A stretch of 64,000 nucleotides of DNA. Source: Corallium rubrum. Taxonomy: Eukaryota; Cnidaria; Anthozoa; Scleralcyonacea; Coralliidae. The stretch lies in contig OZ036017.1 of the NCBI GenBank assembly GCA_964035015.1, forward strand, positions 1,108,501 to 1,172,500, in the 5' to 3' direction. Numbering within the stretch: the stretch's first letter is position 1; every line of letters starts with the position of its first letter. The position numbers were made by a program, and so were the translations under genes. This document shows, in pieces, positions 10,807 through 22,374 of the stretch. The notes below the pieces were generated by a model, which searched no databases, was not told the origin of the DNA, and was given only the letters and a program-made list of their open reading frames with translations.

Positions 10807-12775
10807 TTCTCATTCGAACGTTCGTACAACACTTATCATCAAAAGTTCGCGCCCTTTACTGGCTCTAGATTTTACTTATTTCAAAAACGCGGAGTATCAT
10901 ATTTGTATCCAAAAGTTCACGCACTCGATGCTTCCTGCTCAAAAGTTCGCGTGTTCTACTGGCTTTTGGAGTATAGTGATTATTTCGCATCTTAAAGCGC
11001 ACGCACTTTAATATTCGTATCCATCCATTCATATTCAAAAAATCCTTAATGTTTATATAATCTTACTCTAGATTACTTCTTATGTCAAAGCGTGTGCACT
11101 ATTACCATGCAATCCTTCTCATTCCAAAGTTCGTGCGCTCAAATAATACCCCTCAAAAGTTCGCGCCCTCTACTGGTATATAGATTACTTCTCACTCCAA
11201 AATACGAGCACTAGAAGATTCGTAGCCGAAAGTTCGCACATTCTATAATACTCCTCATTCGAACGTTCGCACTCTTACTCAAAAGTTCGCGTCCTGTCCT
11301 GACTCTAGATTACTTCTTATCTCACAGTGTGTGCACTCTAATGCCGTAATCATTCTTAAAGTTTCTTCAAACTCTAGTGCTTGTTATTCAAAAGCTCGCG
11401 TACTCTACAATACCCCTCATTCAAACGTTTGCGCTTTCTATTGCTAATTCTTACTCAAACGTTCGCGCCCTCTGTCTCTAGATTACGTCTTATCCCAGCA
11501 CGCTCGCATTTAACATGGCGAGAAATAATGGTCACGCATGCGCGTAATGCATGCCCACTTACAAAAATTTTGACTGTAAAAGTTCTGCAAGATTAATAGG
11601 ACTTACATAGAGGATGAGTAAAACAATCGTCGTAGCAGTGTCAATAGTAGATTATTTCAAATGTTTCCATCTGAATCGTATAGTGCAACACATCGGCGAT
11701 ATAAATATCATCAGCGATATGCCACAGATATTAAATCCGTAATATCCGTTGCGGTTTTTGATATACTATTTTGAGCACAAGTCTAACATAAGCCAATATG
11801 GCGAATACGCAAATTGTACCAACCTTGCTGCTCACGTTATCGAAAATCAAACAGAGGTATACTATTTCCATACAAGTTTCGATCTGATTCGGCTACTATA
11901 AAGATCCGTCTTTTCGATGATATTCTTCATTTCTAGCCTGTATTTGTCGTCGTTGCGGTTTTCAGTCATGGATTTCACTAATATTCGATGTATTTTCGCT
12001 AAAGAAATATGATACTTTGCGTAAAATCAGTTCAGAAACCACGACTAAATGTCTCCATATTCGAGCTTCGCCATCTTCTTACGCGCCATCTTCACTTCCA
12101 AATAAACATTGTAACCTTTCCTTTTTGTTCCCAGGCTTTCTAGGGTTATACAGGCAGAGCTGTGTTGAGAAGACTGGGGTTTGTTTTGAAGTTTGAATCC
12201 CAAACGTAACTAAAGCGCCGGACCACATGCAGAGTGAGAGGTCGCGCGCGTTGTTGTGGCAAGCAACAAAGCATTACTGTCGACGCGACGACGCTTGGAC
12301 TTTGAAAACGTGTTGTTTTCTAGGATGAGGAACCAAATTTAGCGACAATATGTCATAAAGGGTACTAAGAATTCGAATCAATCGACAATTGGAGAATTTT
12401 AGCGATATTTTACTTAGAAAATGGTCATTTAATTGCGTATTTAATTGCGTGTTTAATTGCGCAACGGCGGCTCGGGTATCAATGCAGGCTACTCCCGCTT
12501 ATGTCCCCCATTTCTCGCCATGAACTATTCGTATCCAAAAGTTCGCGCATTCGAATGGTTTTTATTCAAACGTTCGCGCATTCTATACCAATTTATACCA
12601 AAGTGCTTGCGCGTACTCTGAGGACACAAAAGTTCGCGCACTCTACAGTGCTCTCTTAATTGAAACGTTCGAGCACTCTACTGGCTCTAGATTACTTCTT
12701 ATCTCAAAATGCGCAGTCTAAAATTCGTATCCGAAGCTTTGCGTAATCGAATGCTTCTTATTCAAAACTTTGTTT
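10807..12775. repeat. degenerate field of GTTCGCGC-type subrepeats
   Basis: Variants of CAAAAGTTCGCGCCCTCTAC, CTAGATTACTTCTTATC and AAGTGCGTGCACTCTAA recur at irregular spacing to about 11500 and again at 12530-12775. The same words occur at 8455-8930, so the fold-back element at 8940 inserted inside this field. The intervening 11600-12530 stretch shows no gene. Confidence 0.6.
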
Positions 12776-12790
12776 GTTTGTGACTGCAGC

Positions 12791-12873
<83 letters not shown>
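12791..12873. repeat. (TA)n microsatellite
   Basis: About 80 bp of nearly pure TA dinucleotide. Confidence 0.95.
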
Positions 12874-12875
<2 letters not shown>

Positions 12876-13454
12876 GGTGAAAAGAAAGCCCTTCTTTGTT
12901 TTCAATTGTTCATTGTTGCCAACATTCTTCATTGTTGACATTGTCCATGTATGTTCATTGTATGCGCAATAAAGGCACATTTAAAGTGCACATGAAACGA
13001 AAATTAAGTTTGTCTTATTTGAAAGAACACTTAAATAAAATGATAGAGTAACATCTTTTGCAGTTTTTCGTTTCCTTGCTTCGTTGTTGAAATATTTCAG
13101 TTTGTTTGAAATGTAAATTAAACAATCTTGACATCACATGTGCATAATAATGAGTTATCAGAGAAGGTTATATCTGTGACTTATATCAAACCAAACTTAA
13201 TTCGAAGGAAGTATGTGCGTGTGTTTCTCTCACAACGCCAAACATGTAGAATTTTCAAGTAATTATGTTTGATAATAACAAAGATATATAACCTTCTCTG
13301 ATAACTCATCCACATGTGACGTCAAGTTGTTTAATTTACATTTCAAACAAACTGAAATATTAGTTAGTTTCAGAAATTGCAGCTTGATGTTAGCAATAAT
13401 TGTTAGTTGTTTGCTGTACAAGCTGTGTTAGTTAGTAATACTCAGAAAAACTCT

Positions 13455-13535
13455 GAGCTCTAAGCGGGACTCGAACCCACAACCTTCTGAATGCTAGCCA
13501 GACGCTCTAACCATTGAGCCACTATAGAACTCAGA
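13455..13535 (-). repeat. tRNA-like SINE head, AGC anticodon position
   Basis: On the minus strand the box A-like GTGGCTCAATGGTTAGAGC is followed by an anticodon arm TCTGG-CTAGCAT-TCAGA and box B GGGTTCGAGTCCCGC. D, anticodon and T stems can pair, but the acceptor stem does not close well. It therefore looks like a tRNA(Ala)-derived SINE head rather than a functional tRNA. The flanking CTGTACAAGCTGTGTTAGTT repeats are shared with neighbouring copies. Confidence 0.65.
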
Positions 13536-13759
13536 TAGCGGAGCAAGGTTAATTAAGGTACTTATACCTTAGACTGTGCCCAGTCCTCTAGGAACGAGTC
13601 TTAACCGCTCGGTTACAAGTACTTGTTGGTCTACAAGCGTTGTAACAGTAAGTTTCCAGTTAAACACTGTTAGTTAGTTTCAGAAATTGCAGCTTGATGT
13701 TAGTAATAATTGTAGTTGTTTGCTGTACAAGCTGTGTTAGTTAGTAATACTCAGAAAAA

Positions 13760-13880
13760 CTCCTTCCGAATGCTAGCCAGACGCTCTAACCATTGAGCCA
13801 CTAGAACTCAGATAGAATTACTAGAATCCTGAGTTCTAGTAGAAGGTTGTGGGTTCGAGTCCCGCTTAGAGCTCAGAGTT
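13760..13880. repeat. rearranged second SINE copy
   Basis: The minus-strand A-box half (13769-13802) and a plus-strand B-box half (13845-13872) of the same tRNA-like unit are joined head to head, forming an inverted structure flanked by ACTCAGAAAAACTC and complement. It is a broken SINE. Confidence 0.55.
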
Positions 13881-14291
13881 TTTCTGAGTATTACTAACTA
13901 ACACAGCTTGTACAGCAAACAACTAATAATTATTACTAACATCAAGCTGCAATTTCTGAAACTAACTAATATTTCAGTTTGTTTGAAATGTAAATTAAAC
14001 AACTTGACGTCACATGTGGATGAGTTATCAGAGAAGGTTATATATCTTTGTTATTATCAAACATAATCACTTGAAAATTCTACATGTTTGGCGTTGTGAG
14101 CGAAACACACGCACATACTTCCTTCGAATTAAGTTTGGTTTGATATAAGCAAAGATATATAACCTTCTCTGATAACTCATTATGCACATGTGACGTCAAG
14201 TTGTTTAATTTACATTTCAAACAAACTGAAATATCTCAACAACGAAGTAAGGAAACGAAAAACTGCAAAAGATGTTACTCTGTCATTTTAA

Positions 14292-15008
14292 GGTCTTCGT
14301 ATAGGTTTTCAGGGTCATTTCTGTAAAGCGCTCTCAAATCGTCAGAATTTATGCCTCAAAAATAAAATAAATATCGTTAGAAAGCTATTAATTTGTAGAA
14401 TACAATGGTGTCTTTGGTTTCGCGATAAACACAAACCGTTAATAGTTGTTAATTTTTTAATTAAAACCAGAGGGCTTCACTCGGGGCGACTCGAGTAAAA
14501 AGCGTTTTATTTTGTTGGAAACCTTTTTTTGTAGTTTGATTCCAAGATAAATTGCCAGCAAAACGGTCTCAGCGTTTTTTTATATGTCGAGTTTTGCCGA
14601 TTTTATTGACGACCAAAGTTAAAAATGCTGTTTTTCGACCAACATTGTCCGAATGTTGGTCGAAAAACAGCATTTTTAACTTTGGTCGTCATAAATTCGA
14701 AACCAGGCAATAAATAAAAAAAAAGCTGATACCGTTTGGCTGGACATTTATCTCGGAATCGAAATGCGAAACAATTGTTTGAACAAAATGAAACGCTTTG
14801 TTCTTGAATCGCCCCGAGTGAAGCCCCTCTGGTTTTAATTAAAAAAAATCACAATTATTAACGGTTTGTGTTTATCGCGAAACCAAAGACACCATTGTAT
14901 TCTACAAATTCATAGCTTTCTAACGATATCTATTTTATTTTTGTGGCATAAATTCTGACGAATTGAGAGCGTTTTACAGAAATGACCTTGCAAACCTTAA
15001 CGAAGACC
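14292..15008. mobile_element. nested TTAA palindromic MITE (717 bp)
   Basis: TTAA lies at 14288-14291 and 15009-15012. The ends GGTCTTCG/CGAAGACC lead long inverted arms (GTCATTTCTGTAAA, AATTTATGCC, ACAATGGTGTCTTTGG and complements) meeting near 14650. It interrupts the host element exactly at a TTAA between GTCATT and GTTCTTTCAAATAA, giving a clear insertion order. Confidence 0.8.
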
Positions 15009-15284
15009 TTAAGGGTTCTTTCAAATAACACAAACTTAATTTTCGTTTCATGTGCACTTTAAGTATTAATGGGCTTATTGGCGACATGTGGTTTTGTTTA
15101 GTCACTCTATTTGGGTCAGGTGTTTCACAGCTTCTTATTATTTTATATTTTTTAAGATTTAAGAATTATTGAAACTTTTGACTTTTTGAGTCTGAGCGCT
15201 TTATCCCTCATCCATAAAAAAACATGCCGAATCGGTAAAGTTCTTCACAGTAACATATTTTATTACACACAATATACACCATAA

Positions 15285-17288
15285 CACATAACATTGTTCA
15301 TCGTTGACATTGTTCATTGTTGACAACATTGTTCATTGTTGACATTGTTGATTGTTGACAACATTGTTCATAGTTGACATTGTTCATTGTTGACAACATT
15401 GTTCATTGTTGACAACATTGTTCATTGTTGACAACATTGTTCATATTTGACCTTGTTCATTGTTGACATTGTTCATTGTTGATAACACTGTTCACTGTTG
15501 ATAACATTGTTCATTGACAACATTGTTGACAACATTGTTCATAGCTGTCATTGTTAATTGTTGACAACATTGTTCATAGTTGACATTGTTCATTGTTGAC
15601 AACATTGTTCATTGACAACATTGTTGACAACATTGTTGATAACATTGTTCATTGACAACACTGTTGACAACATTGTTCATAGTTGACATTGTTCATTGTT
15701 GACAACACTGTTCATAGTTGACATTGGTTCATTGTTGACAACATTGTTGATAACATTGTTCATTGTTGACAACATTGTTCATTGTTGACATTGTTCATTG
15801 TTGACAACATGGTTGATAACATTGTTCATTGTTGACAACATTGTTCATAGTTGACATTGTTCATTGTTGACAACATTGTTTATTGACAACATTGTTTATT
15901 GACAACATTGTTGACAACATTGTTCACTGTTGACAACATTGTTCATTGTTGACAACATTGTTCATTGTTGACAACTTTGCTCATTGTTGACAACATTGTT
16001 CATAACATTGTTCATTGTTGACAACATTGTTGACAACATTGTTCATTGTTGACAACATTGTTGACAACATTGTTCATTGTTGAAAACATTGTTGACAACA
16101 TTGTTCATTGTTGACAACATTGCTCATTGTTGACATTGTTCATTGTTGACAACATCGTTCATTGTTGACAACATTGTTCATTGTTGACAACATTGCTCAT
16201 TGTTGACAACATTGTTTATTGTTGATAACATTGTTCATTGTTGACAACATTGTTTATTGTTGACAACATTGTTTATTGTTGATAACATTGTTCATTGTTG
16301 ACAACATTGTTCATTGTTGACAACATTGCTCATTGTTGACATTGTTCATTGTTGACAACATCGTTCATTGTTGACAACATTGCTCATTGTTGACAACGTT
16401 GCTCATTGTTGATAACATTGTTTATTGTTGATAACATTGTTCATTGTTGACAACATTGTTCATGTTGATAACATTGTTCATTGTTGATAACATTGTTCAT
16501 TGTTGACAACATTGTTTATTGACAACATTGTTTATTGACAACATTGTTTATTGACAACATTGTTTATTGACAACATTGTTGACAACATTGTTCACTGTTG
16601 ACAGCATTGTTCATTGTTGACAACATTGTTCATTGTTGACAACTTTGCTCATTGTTTACAACATTGTTCATAACATTGTTCATTGTTGACAACATTGTTC
16701 ATTGTTGACAACATTGTTGACAACATTGTTCATTGTTGAAAACATTGTTGACAACATTGTTCATTGTTGACAACATTGCTCATTGTTGACATTGTTCATT
16801 GTTGACAACATCGTTCATTGTTGACAACATTGTTGACAACATTGTTCATTGTTGACAACATTGTTCATTGTTGACAACATTGTTTATTGTTGATAACATT
16901 GTTCATTGTTGACAACATTGTTTATTGTTGACAACATTGTTTATTGTTGATAACATTGTTCATTGTTGACAACATTGCTCATTGTTGACATTGTTCATTG
17001 TTGACAACATCGTTCATTGTTGACAACATTGTTGACAACATTGTTTATTGTTGATAACATTGTTCATTGTTGACAACACTGTTGACAACATTGTTCATTG
17101 TTGACAACATTGCTCATTGTTGACAACATTGTTTATTGTTGATAACATTGTTCATTGTTGACAACATTGTTCATTGTTGATAACATTGTTCATTGTTGAT
17201 AACATTGTTCATTGTTGATAACATTGTTCATTGTTGATAACATTGTTCATTGTTGACAACATTGTTCATTGTTGACAACGTTGCTCCA
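15285..17288. repeat. 2-kb satellite of ATTGTT-headed modules
   Basis: The array is built mainly from a 19-bp unit ATTGTTCATTGTTGACAAC. It can be parsed as two modules sharing the head ATTGTT: a 7-mer ATTGTTC and a 12-mer ATTGTTGACAAC (variants ATTGTTGATAAC and ATTGTTGAC). Module order varies along the array. A short outlier lies at 12905-12960. Non-coding. Confidence 0.9.
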
Positions 17289-17424
17289 GCTTGTTAACAA
17301 GCTGCTGTGTAAAGCTTTTTCGTTTGCTGCTCAAGCTACTCTGTTTTCACAATTTGACTGTCAGTGATCTTCTCCGCGTCAGCAAAATCGTCCTGCATTA
17401 AAGTGCTTATGAAGTGAAAATTAA

Positions 17425-17956
17425 AGGACATTGGCAATAAAAAATAAGTTTGTCTCATTTGAAAGAACTCGTCAAATGGTATAAGAAGACCTTTTACAAT
17501 TTTTCCGTATCTGTTTTGGTTTTGGAAATATTTCGACCAAAGACAGCGTGCTGTCCGCCATCTTGTTGTAATATTGGGCCTAATAAACTAGGAAATGGGT
17601 GACGTCACAACCAGGGTAAACCTGATGAAACTACTCCGTGGGTGACCAGATTTCCACGGAAGGCTTTTTAAATGTTGTGGGATAATTTAAAATGGAAATA
17701 GCGCAACAAAAAATCGAGTTTCTAGCTCATAATGTCATAAGGTTGGCAAGATAAAAATTTCACTTTACCCTGGTTATGTCGTCACATGCATAATTTTGCA
17801 TATCGAAAATAATTCCAAGATGGTGGACAGCACGCTGTCCTTAGTCAAAATATTTCCAAAACCAAAACAGATACGGAAAAATTGTAAATGGTCTTCTTAT
17901 ACCATTTCACGAGTTCTTTCAAATGAGACAAACTTATTTTTTATTGCCAATACCCT
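17425..17956. mobile_element. TTAA-flanked MITE (532 bp)
   Basis: TTAA at 17421-17424 and 17957-17960. Inverted ends AGG(A/G)...TTGGCAATAAAAAATAAG and AGTTTGTCTCATTTGAAAGA, plus ACAATTTTTCCGTATCTG and complements. It lies just inside an AAGTGCTTATGAAG end of the other TTAA family. Piggybac-like by target site only. Confidence 0.75.
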
Positions 17957-18283
17957 TTAAATGTCTCATTTTAGCCTGATTATCAGACGGTATGGTGTTT
18001 GCTCACTCCAGCGAACACCATACCGTCTGATAATCAGGCTAGTCTCATTTGGAACAACACTTCAAAAACTCATTAATAATTCACGAGGAAAACACAAAGG
18101 AAATCAGTACCATGTCCGTGGTTTTATACCTGATAAAACTTGTTGACGTCAGAAAGAATACTAATGAACATACAATTTTATATAAATAATACTAATGAAC
18201 ATACAATTTTATATAAAGAATACTAATGAACATAACATCCAATAACGATAACATCCAATAACGAATTGTTTTTGAAGCCATTC

Positions 18284-18375
18284 AAAACACTCGCATCACG
18301 TGTTTTATCAGATCTAAAACACTTGGGCTGCGCCCTCGTGGTTTTAAATCTGATAAAACCCTCCTTCACGTGTTT
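18284..18375. repeat. palindrome with GGGCTGCGCCC apex
   Basis: Arms CACGTGTTTTATCAGAT and complement with apex CACTTGGGCTGCGCCCTCGT. Member of the recurrent palindrome class. Confidence 0.6.
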
Positions 18376-18477
18376 GAAATATTACTTCAAATGACAAAGT
18401 AACATCTTTTGCGGTTTTTCATTTCCTTGCTTTGTTTTTATTAGGTTTTTAGACGTTCTCTGGTTTAAAATATTTAT

Positions 18478-18525
18478 TTAAGTTACAAGCTTTCGACTGC
18501 TAGTCTGCAGTCTTCGACGGGTGAA
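18478..18525 (-). ncRNA. degenerate hammerhead-ribozyme-like motif
   Basis: The minus strand reads CCGTCGA, a stem-loop GACTGC-AGACTA-GCAGTC, then GAAA and GCTT. This is the layout of the minimal hammerhead of Penelope-like elements, but the CTGATGA box is mutated. It lies about 130 bp downstream of the Penelope stop codon on the same strand. Confidence 0.5.
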
Positions 18526-18655
18526 TTACAATGAAAAGAGTGATATGTCAGTGGTTTACAATTACATATAGAGACAAACAGATAGTATAGTGACATACAA
18601 GTGACAGTTCCGCCTACATATAAGGTTAATGAATAAATTTAGATGTTTATGATAT

Positions 18656-19746
18656 TTAGGGTTTTTTAATAAGAAAGCGGTATTGTTCGGGCAAATATTT
18701 AGAATTATTATCCGAATTGTTTGTGCTTGCGGTGTGCCACGATTCTAATGTTGTTCTATGCCGATCAGGGGCGCCGGAAGCTACTTAAGGCGGCGGGGGC
18801 GGCCATATAAAAAGGGCACTTTTTCTCAGCATTAATTTTTGCACGTGGTAAATGTTTGCCAATCTTTCTCTATAGCATAAAATAACCAAAAAGCATAACG
18901 GTATAATATAATGAATGACAATGTATTGAGAAAGAAAATTCAACGACTGAATTGCTCATATTGATGCTACATTCCTATTTACATTTAAGAAAACATGGCA
19001 AATGACCAAATAGCTTCAACGGGACCGCCAACGGGACAAATAGGACCGCCATTACAATGAACTTCTCCCACGTGGCTGCCATTACTCAGAGTGATTTTGC
19101 ATACTAAACTAAATTGCTAATTTATTACACCCAGTATTTTTGGGTGCTGTGACTGGCCGATTCCAGGGCTTTTTCCCACCCTCCAAATTTCAAAAAAACC
19201 CTGAGAACGAGGTTGGACAGCTAACCCAAGGCAAAATTAGTTTGTTGCCTCGGCATGGTCTGCAGTAAGTTAGCTTATGAGTCATTTGAGGTATTATTAC
19301 AAATGTCATTTAATACAATATATAATACAAATGGCAATTCCTGTGGAAAACATTCCTCTTACGAGAAAGGGCAATTGGTTGCCCCCGTGCTGCCCCCGCG
19401 CTGTGAGGGCAGGGGGGGAGGTTGGGGGGCAGCTGCCCCCGTGGCTCCGGCGCCCCTGATGCCGATAGTTGCCTTTATCATTAATTTTACTGTTTTTAAA
19501 GTCTATTTGATGATTGTTTGACCAAGTATGTTTGGCGATGTTGGACCCACTTTTACATTGCTCTACATTTCTTTTGTGTTCTTTTTTCCTAGTGTTGAAG
19601 GCTCTGCCTGTCTCACCAATGTAGCTCCACGAGCAATCCGAGCAATTAATACGATAAACCACATTAGTCTGATCTTCGGGTGATGGTCTGTCCTTAACTG
19701 AAGGAAACATTTGTTCCAGTGTGCGGAGAGGTTTGTTGGGATATTT
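18656..19746 (-). pseudogene. Penelope-like element, GIY-YIG C-terminal fragment
   Basis: The minus-strand reading runs from KPLRTLEQMF through VVYRINCSDC and SYIGETGRAFNTRKKEHKRN, the GIY-YIG endonuclease core of Penelope-like retroelements, to AKHTWSNNHQIDF. At 19459 it is interrupted by a hAT-type element. Removing that element and one target duplication restores the frame into the typical Penelope tail (LESWHTAST...YLPEQYRFL) ending at stop 18656. The 5' part, including the reverse transcriptase, is missing where a TTAA element abuts at about 19747. It was presumably intact in this region before the hAT insertion. Confidence 0.85.
18766..19458. mobile_element. hAT-type MITE inside Penelope relic, 8-bp TSD
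   Basis: Ends CAGGGGCGCCGGA/TCCGGCGCCCCTG are flanked by the perfect 8-bp direct repeat ATGCCGAT (18758-18765 and 19459-19466). CA...TG-type ends and 8-bp duplications are diagnostic of hAT transposons. The 693-bp body has no transposase. Confidence 0.88.
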
Positions 19747-20082
19747 TAATATTCAAATTAAACATTTTGATGTGACATGTGCATAATGACTTATTGGAGA
19801 AGGATATATAAATATATGACTTTGTTATTATCAAAAATAATTTTTTGAAAATTCTACATGTCTAGTGTTGTGGGAAAACACACCCACATGCTTCATTCGA
19901 TTTAATTTGGTTTAAGACTAGTATCAATATATCCCTTTGTCTTATAAAGTCATTATGCACATGTGACGCCAAAATTTTATTTTTCAGGGAAGCAAGGAAA
20001 CGAAAAACTGCAAAAGATGTTACATTGTCATTTTAAGTATTCTTTCAAAAAAGACAAACTTAATTTTCGCTTCATAGGCAGT
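19747..20082. mobile_element. TTAA-family MITE, left end incomplete
   Basis: It shares the family blocks AAACATTTTGATGTGACATG, TTCTACATGT, CGAAAAACTGCAAAAGATGT and TTCGCTTCATAGGCAGT, ending at TTAA 20083-20086. The left end is missing at the junction with the Penelope fragment. Confidence 0.7.
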
Positions 20083-20086
20083 TTAA

Positions 20087-20598
20087 GCAGACAAAAATAC
20101 AAAAGTCATGTCATATACGTTTTATATAAATGTTTAGAAGTCCAAAGGTTCACTCAAATTCTTCCTATTTTGAGGAAACGAGAGTTGGTCGAAGTCTGAT
20201 GTACGCGTTCAAAGGAATTCCTGTTCTTTATTGTTCCTTTTGTTTTTTATATACGTGCATTCCATGCCGGCTATAAAAGTATCCAGGATACGCTGACGAC
20301 ACTAACCAGGAAAGTGAACACTCCATAAAACGTCTTGGAAAGTTTGAATGCGTAACGTTCTTGCACGATCTGTAAGAAATACACCGTGCACTGCTGTTAG
20401 ATGGCGCGTGCTGTTAGATGGAATCTGACCACAAAATTCTCCGTGTAGAAGAAATGAATGAAGACAATTGCTTGATTGCGATCATTATCCTTATTTTGTG
20501 TAAACATTTTTGCATAATTCCGGTACGAGTGCAATCAAGCATTTTATTCATTCATTCATATATGTGTATATTGGTCTCGTGAGCTAGCCTGGTTAGCG
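20087..20598. other. unassigned sequence
   Basis: No gene or element ends recognised. A small hairpin with GAATGAATGAAGA-like and TCATTCATTC words around a CAATTG-rich stretch lies at about 20450-20560. Confidence 0.3.
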
Positions 20599-21600
20599 GG
20601 GGTATTCCACAAAAAATTACCCCTCGGGACGAAATAATCCAAGGGCGAAGCCCAACAGATATTTCATCCGGAGGGGTAATTTTTGGTGGAATACCCCAAG
20701 CGAAGGGTCTATAATTGATATATTATACCGAAACATATAATCTTTCCAAAAAAACTTAAATACTTTTAAAAAAGTTAGCTTAACTCTTGTCAGCTTTTCA
20801 TTGTCTGTTTCCATTCTATTTATATTAAGTGTCGTTCTTTGTTGCTTTCTTTGTATTTTTTGAATTCTTATTTTCTTGCAACCTGACAATTTTCTGAACA
20901 TCTCAATGTTCAGGCGAAACGTCTTCTTGTTCCGCCATTGTTGACAGCTTCGTGAATCGTGCGTGGCATTTACGCGTGGTACACGAACTCGAATTCCCCG
21001 CTGTGGCGGGGTATTTCACTTTAATACTATGAAGTGATGGGTAAATAGATGATTAATTGACTGGTCACGTGGTACAAATAAAGCTTTCTGACTAGACAAT
21101 TCACAGTTGGGGAATAATTATCATTTATAGACCTGTAGCGAGGGGAATTCGATGAAATATTACCCCGAGGTATGATACATCATCCCGAGGGCGAAGTCCG
21201 AGGGATATATCATCCCGAGGGGTAATATTTCATCGAATTCCCCGAGCGAAAGGTCTATAAATGATATATTATATCGAAACATATTAACCTTTCCGAAAAA
21301 CGCTTAAATAATGTTAATAAAGTTCGCTTAGCTTAACTTTTGTCCGCTTTTCATTGTCTGTTTCCATTCTGTTGTCGTCTCAAGGCTTCTGGATGGATTG
21401 TTTGTTGCTTTCTTTGTATTCCCTGAATCCTTATTTTCTTGTAACCTAACAATCTTCTTGTCAACATCTCAATGTTCAGGCGAAACGTTTTCTTGTCTCG
21501 CCAAACTCCGCCATTGTTGACAGCTTCGTGTATCGTGCGTGACATTCACGCGTGGTACACGAACTCGAATACCACGGCCACAGCGGGGTATTCGACTCGA
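20599..21600. repeat. two related palindrome-headed repeats
   Basis: Copies at about 20599-20990 and 21130-21600 share a palindromic head, a common middle (GACAATGAAAAGC complement, AGTTAGCTTAACTTTTGT-like) and a shared end (CAATGTTCAGGCGAAACGT...CGCGTGGTACACGAACTCGA). The heads have arms GGTATTCCACAAAAAATTACC and GAATTCGATGAAATATTACC. Apexes are CAAGGGCGAAGCCC and GAGGGCGAAGTCC. ATACCCCGC(C/T)...GCGGGGTAT blocks follow. Short minus-strand frames here are not conserved as proteins. Confidence 0.65.
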
Positions 21601-21774
21601 ATACCCCGCCACAGCGGGGTATTCGAGGTTATACCCCGCTGTGGCGGATAATTCTACGATAAATTAACTGGTCACGTGGTACAAATCAAGCTCTCTGACT
21701 GGACAATTTACAGTTGAGATATATTATTATTAGTAGTAGTAGGATTCGATACTCGGAGTAGCACCTATACTAGA

Positions 21775-22014
21775 GACCTTAAGATACCCCGGGTTCGGTT
21801 TACGGGTACGGTACCGCCATTTTTGTTTACTCGTAATATCTACTCGTTTTCCCGTGGTAGATCATGGTCTACTTGCAAATACGACTACGAGTACGGGTAG
21901 ATTACCGTACCCGTAAACCGAACCCGGGGTATCTTAAGGTCTCTATTACGAGTAAACAAAAATGGCGGTACCGGTACCCGTAAACCGAACGCGGGGTATC
22001 TTAAGGTCTCTACT
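21775..22014. mobile_element. MITE with AGAGACCTTAAGATACCC ends
   Basis: AGAGACCTTAAGATACCCCG and GGTTCGGTTTACGGGTACGG at the left recur in inverse orientation twice at the right (about 21909-21950 and 21965-22014), the second followed by ACTA as on the left. It looks like an inverted-repeat element with a duplicated right end. Confidence 0.6.
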
Positions 22015-22116
22015 ATCATTATTCTCCACGCTGTCCCACAATAGTTATTCCAACAACATGAGATACACATAAGAAACTAGACCTCAGTTTCAAAATATCA
22101 ATTCCACAACCTGTTC

Positions 22117-22200
22117 TCAACTTAGCTCAGTCGGTGGAGGGTCAGACACTCAGACTACTGAGTAAACCGAAGGTCTCAAGTTCGAATGTAGTGTTTGTAG
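22117..22200 (+). repeat. tRNA-like SINE promoter region
   Basis: TTAGCTCAGTCGGTGGAG (box A type) is followed about 45 bp later by AAGTTCGAATGTAG (box B type). Stems are poorly paired, so a tRNA-derived SINE head is more likely than a working tRNA. Confidence 0.55.
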
Positions 22201-22374
22201 AGGATGTAGAGTAGAGTTTCTCTACTTAACCGGTATGTCAGTCGGAGTAACACTTAATATTATTGCTTCTCGTTGGTTTTCGCTGAATGATTTGAAGGTA
22301 CTTACAAGCTTCTCCAAACCGAAATTTATAGCGCCTCGAACATTCATGGGTGCACAGGTGGCGTGTGCTGTTAG

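Larger units (their letters stand above)
12985..15058. mobile_element. TTAA-flanked palindromic element, composite
   Basis: TTAA occurs at 12981-12984 and 15059-15062. The ends AGTGCACATGAAACG and complement are followed by AAAATTAAGTTTGT...GAAAGAACACTTAA, TTTGCAGTTTTTCGTTTCCTT and CAGTTTGTTTGAAATGTAAA, with complementary blocks on the right. Ends and TTAA targets fit a piggyBac-like MITE. It has grown by insertion of tRNA-like SINEs (13440-13880) and another TTAA element (14292-15008). It encodes no transposase. Confidence 0.75.

Noticed and set aside
13455..13535. Functional tRNA-Ala(AGC) gene
   Set aside because: The acceptor stem does not pair and multiple rearranged copies occur alongside, so a SINE head is the better reading.
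15285..17288. CRISPR array
   Set aside because: Units are 7- and 12-bp words without unique spacers, in a eukaryotic context.
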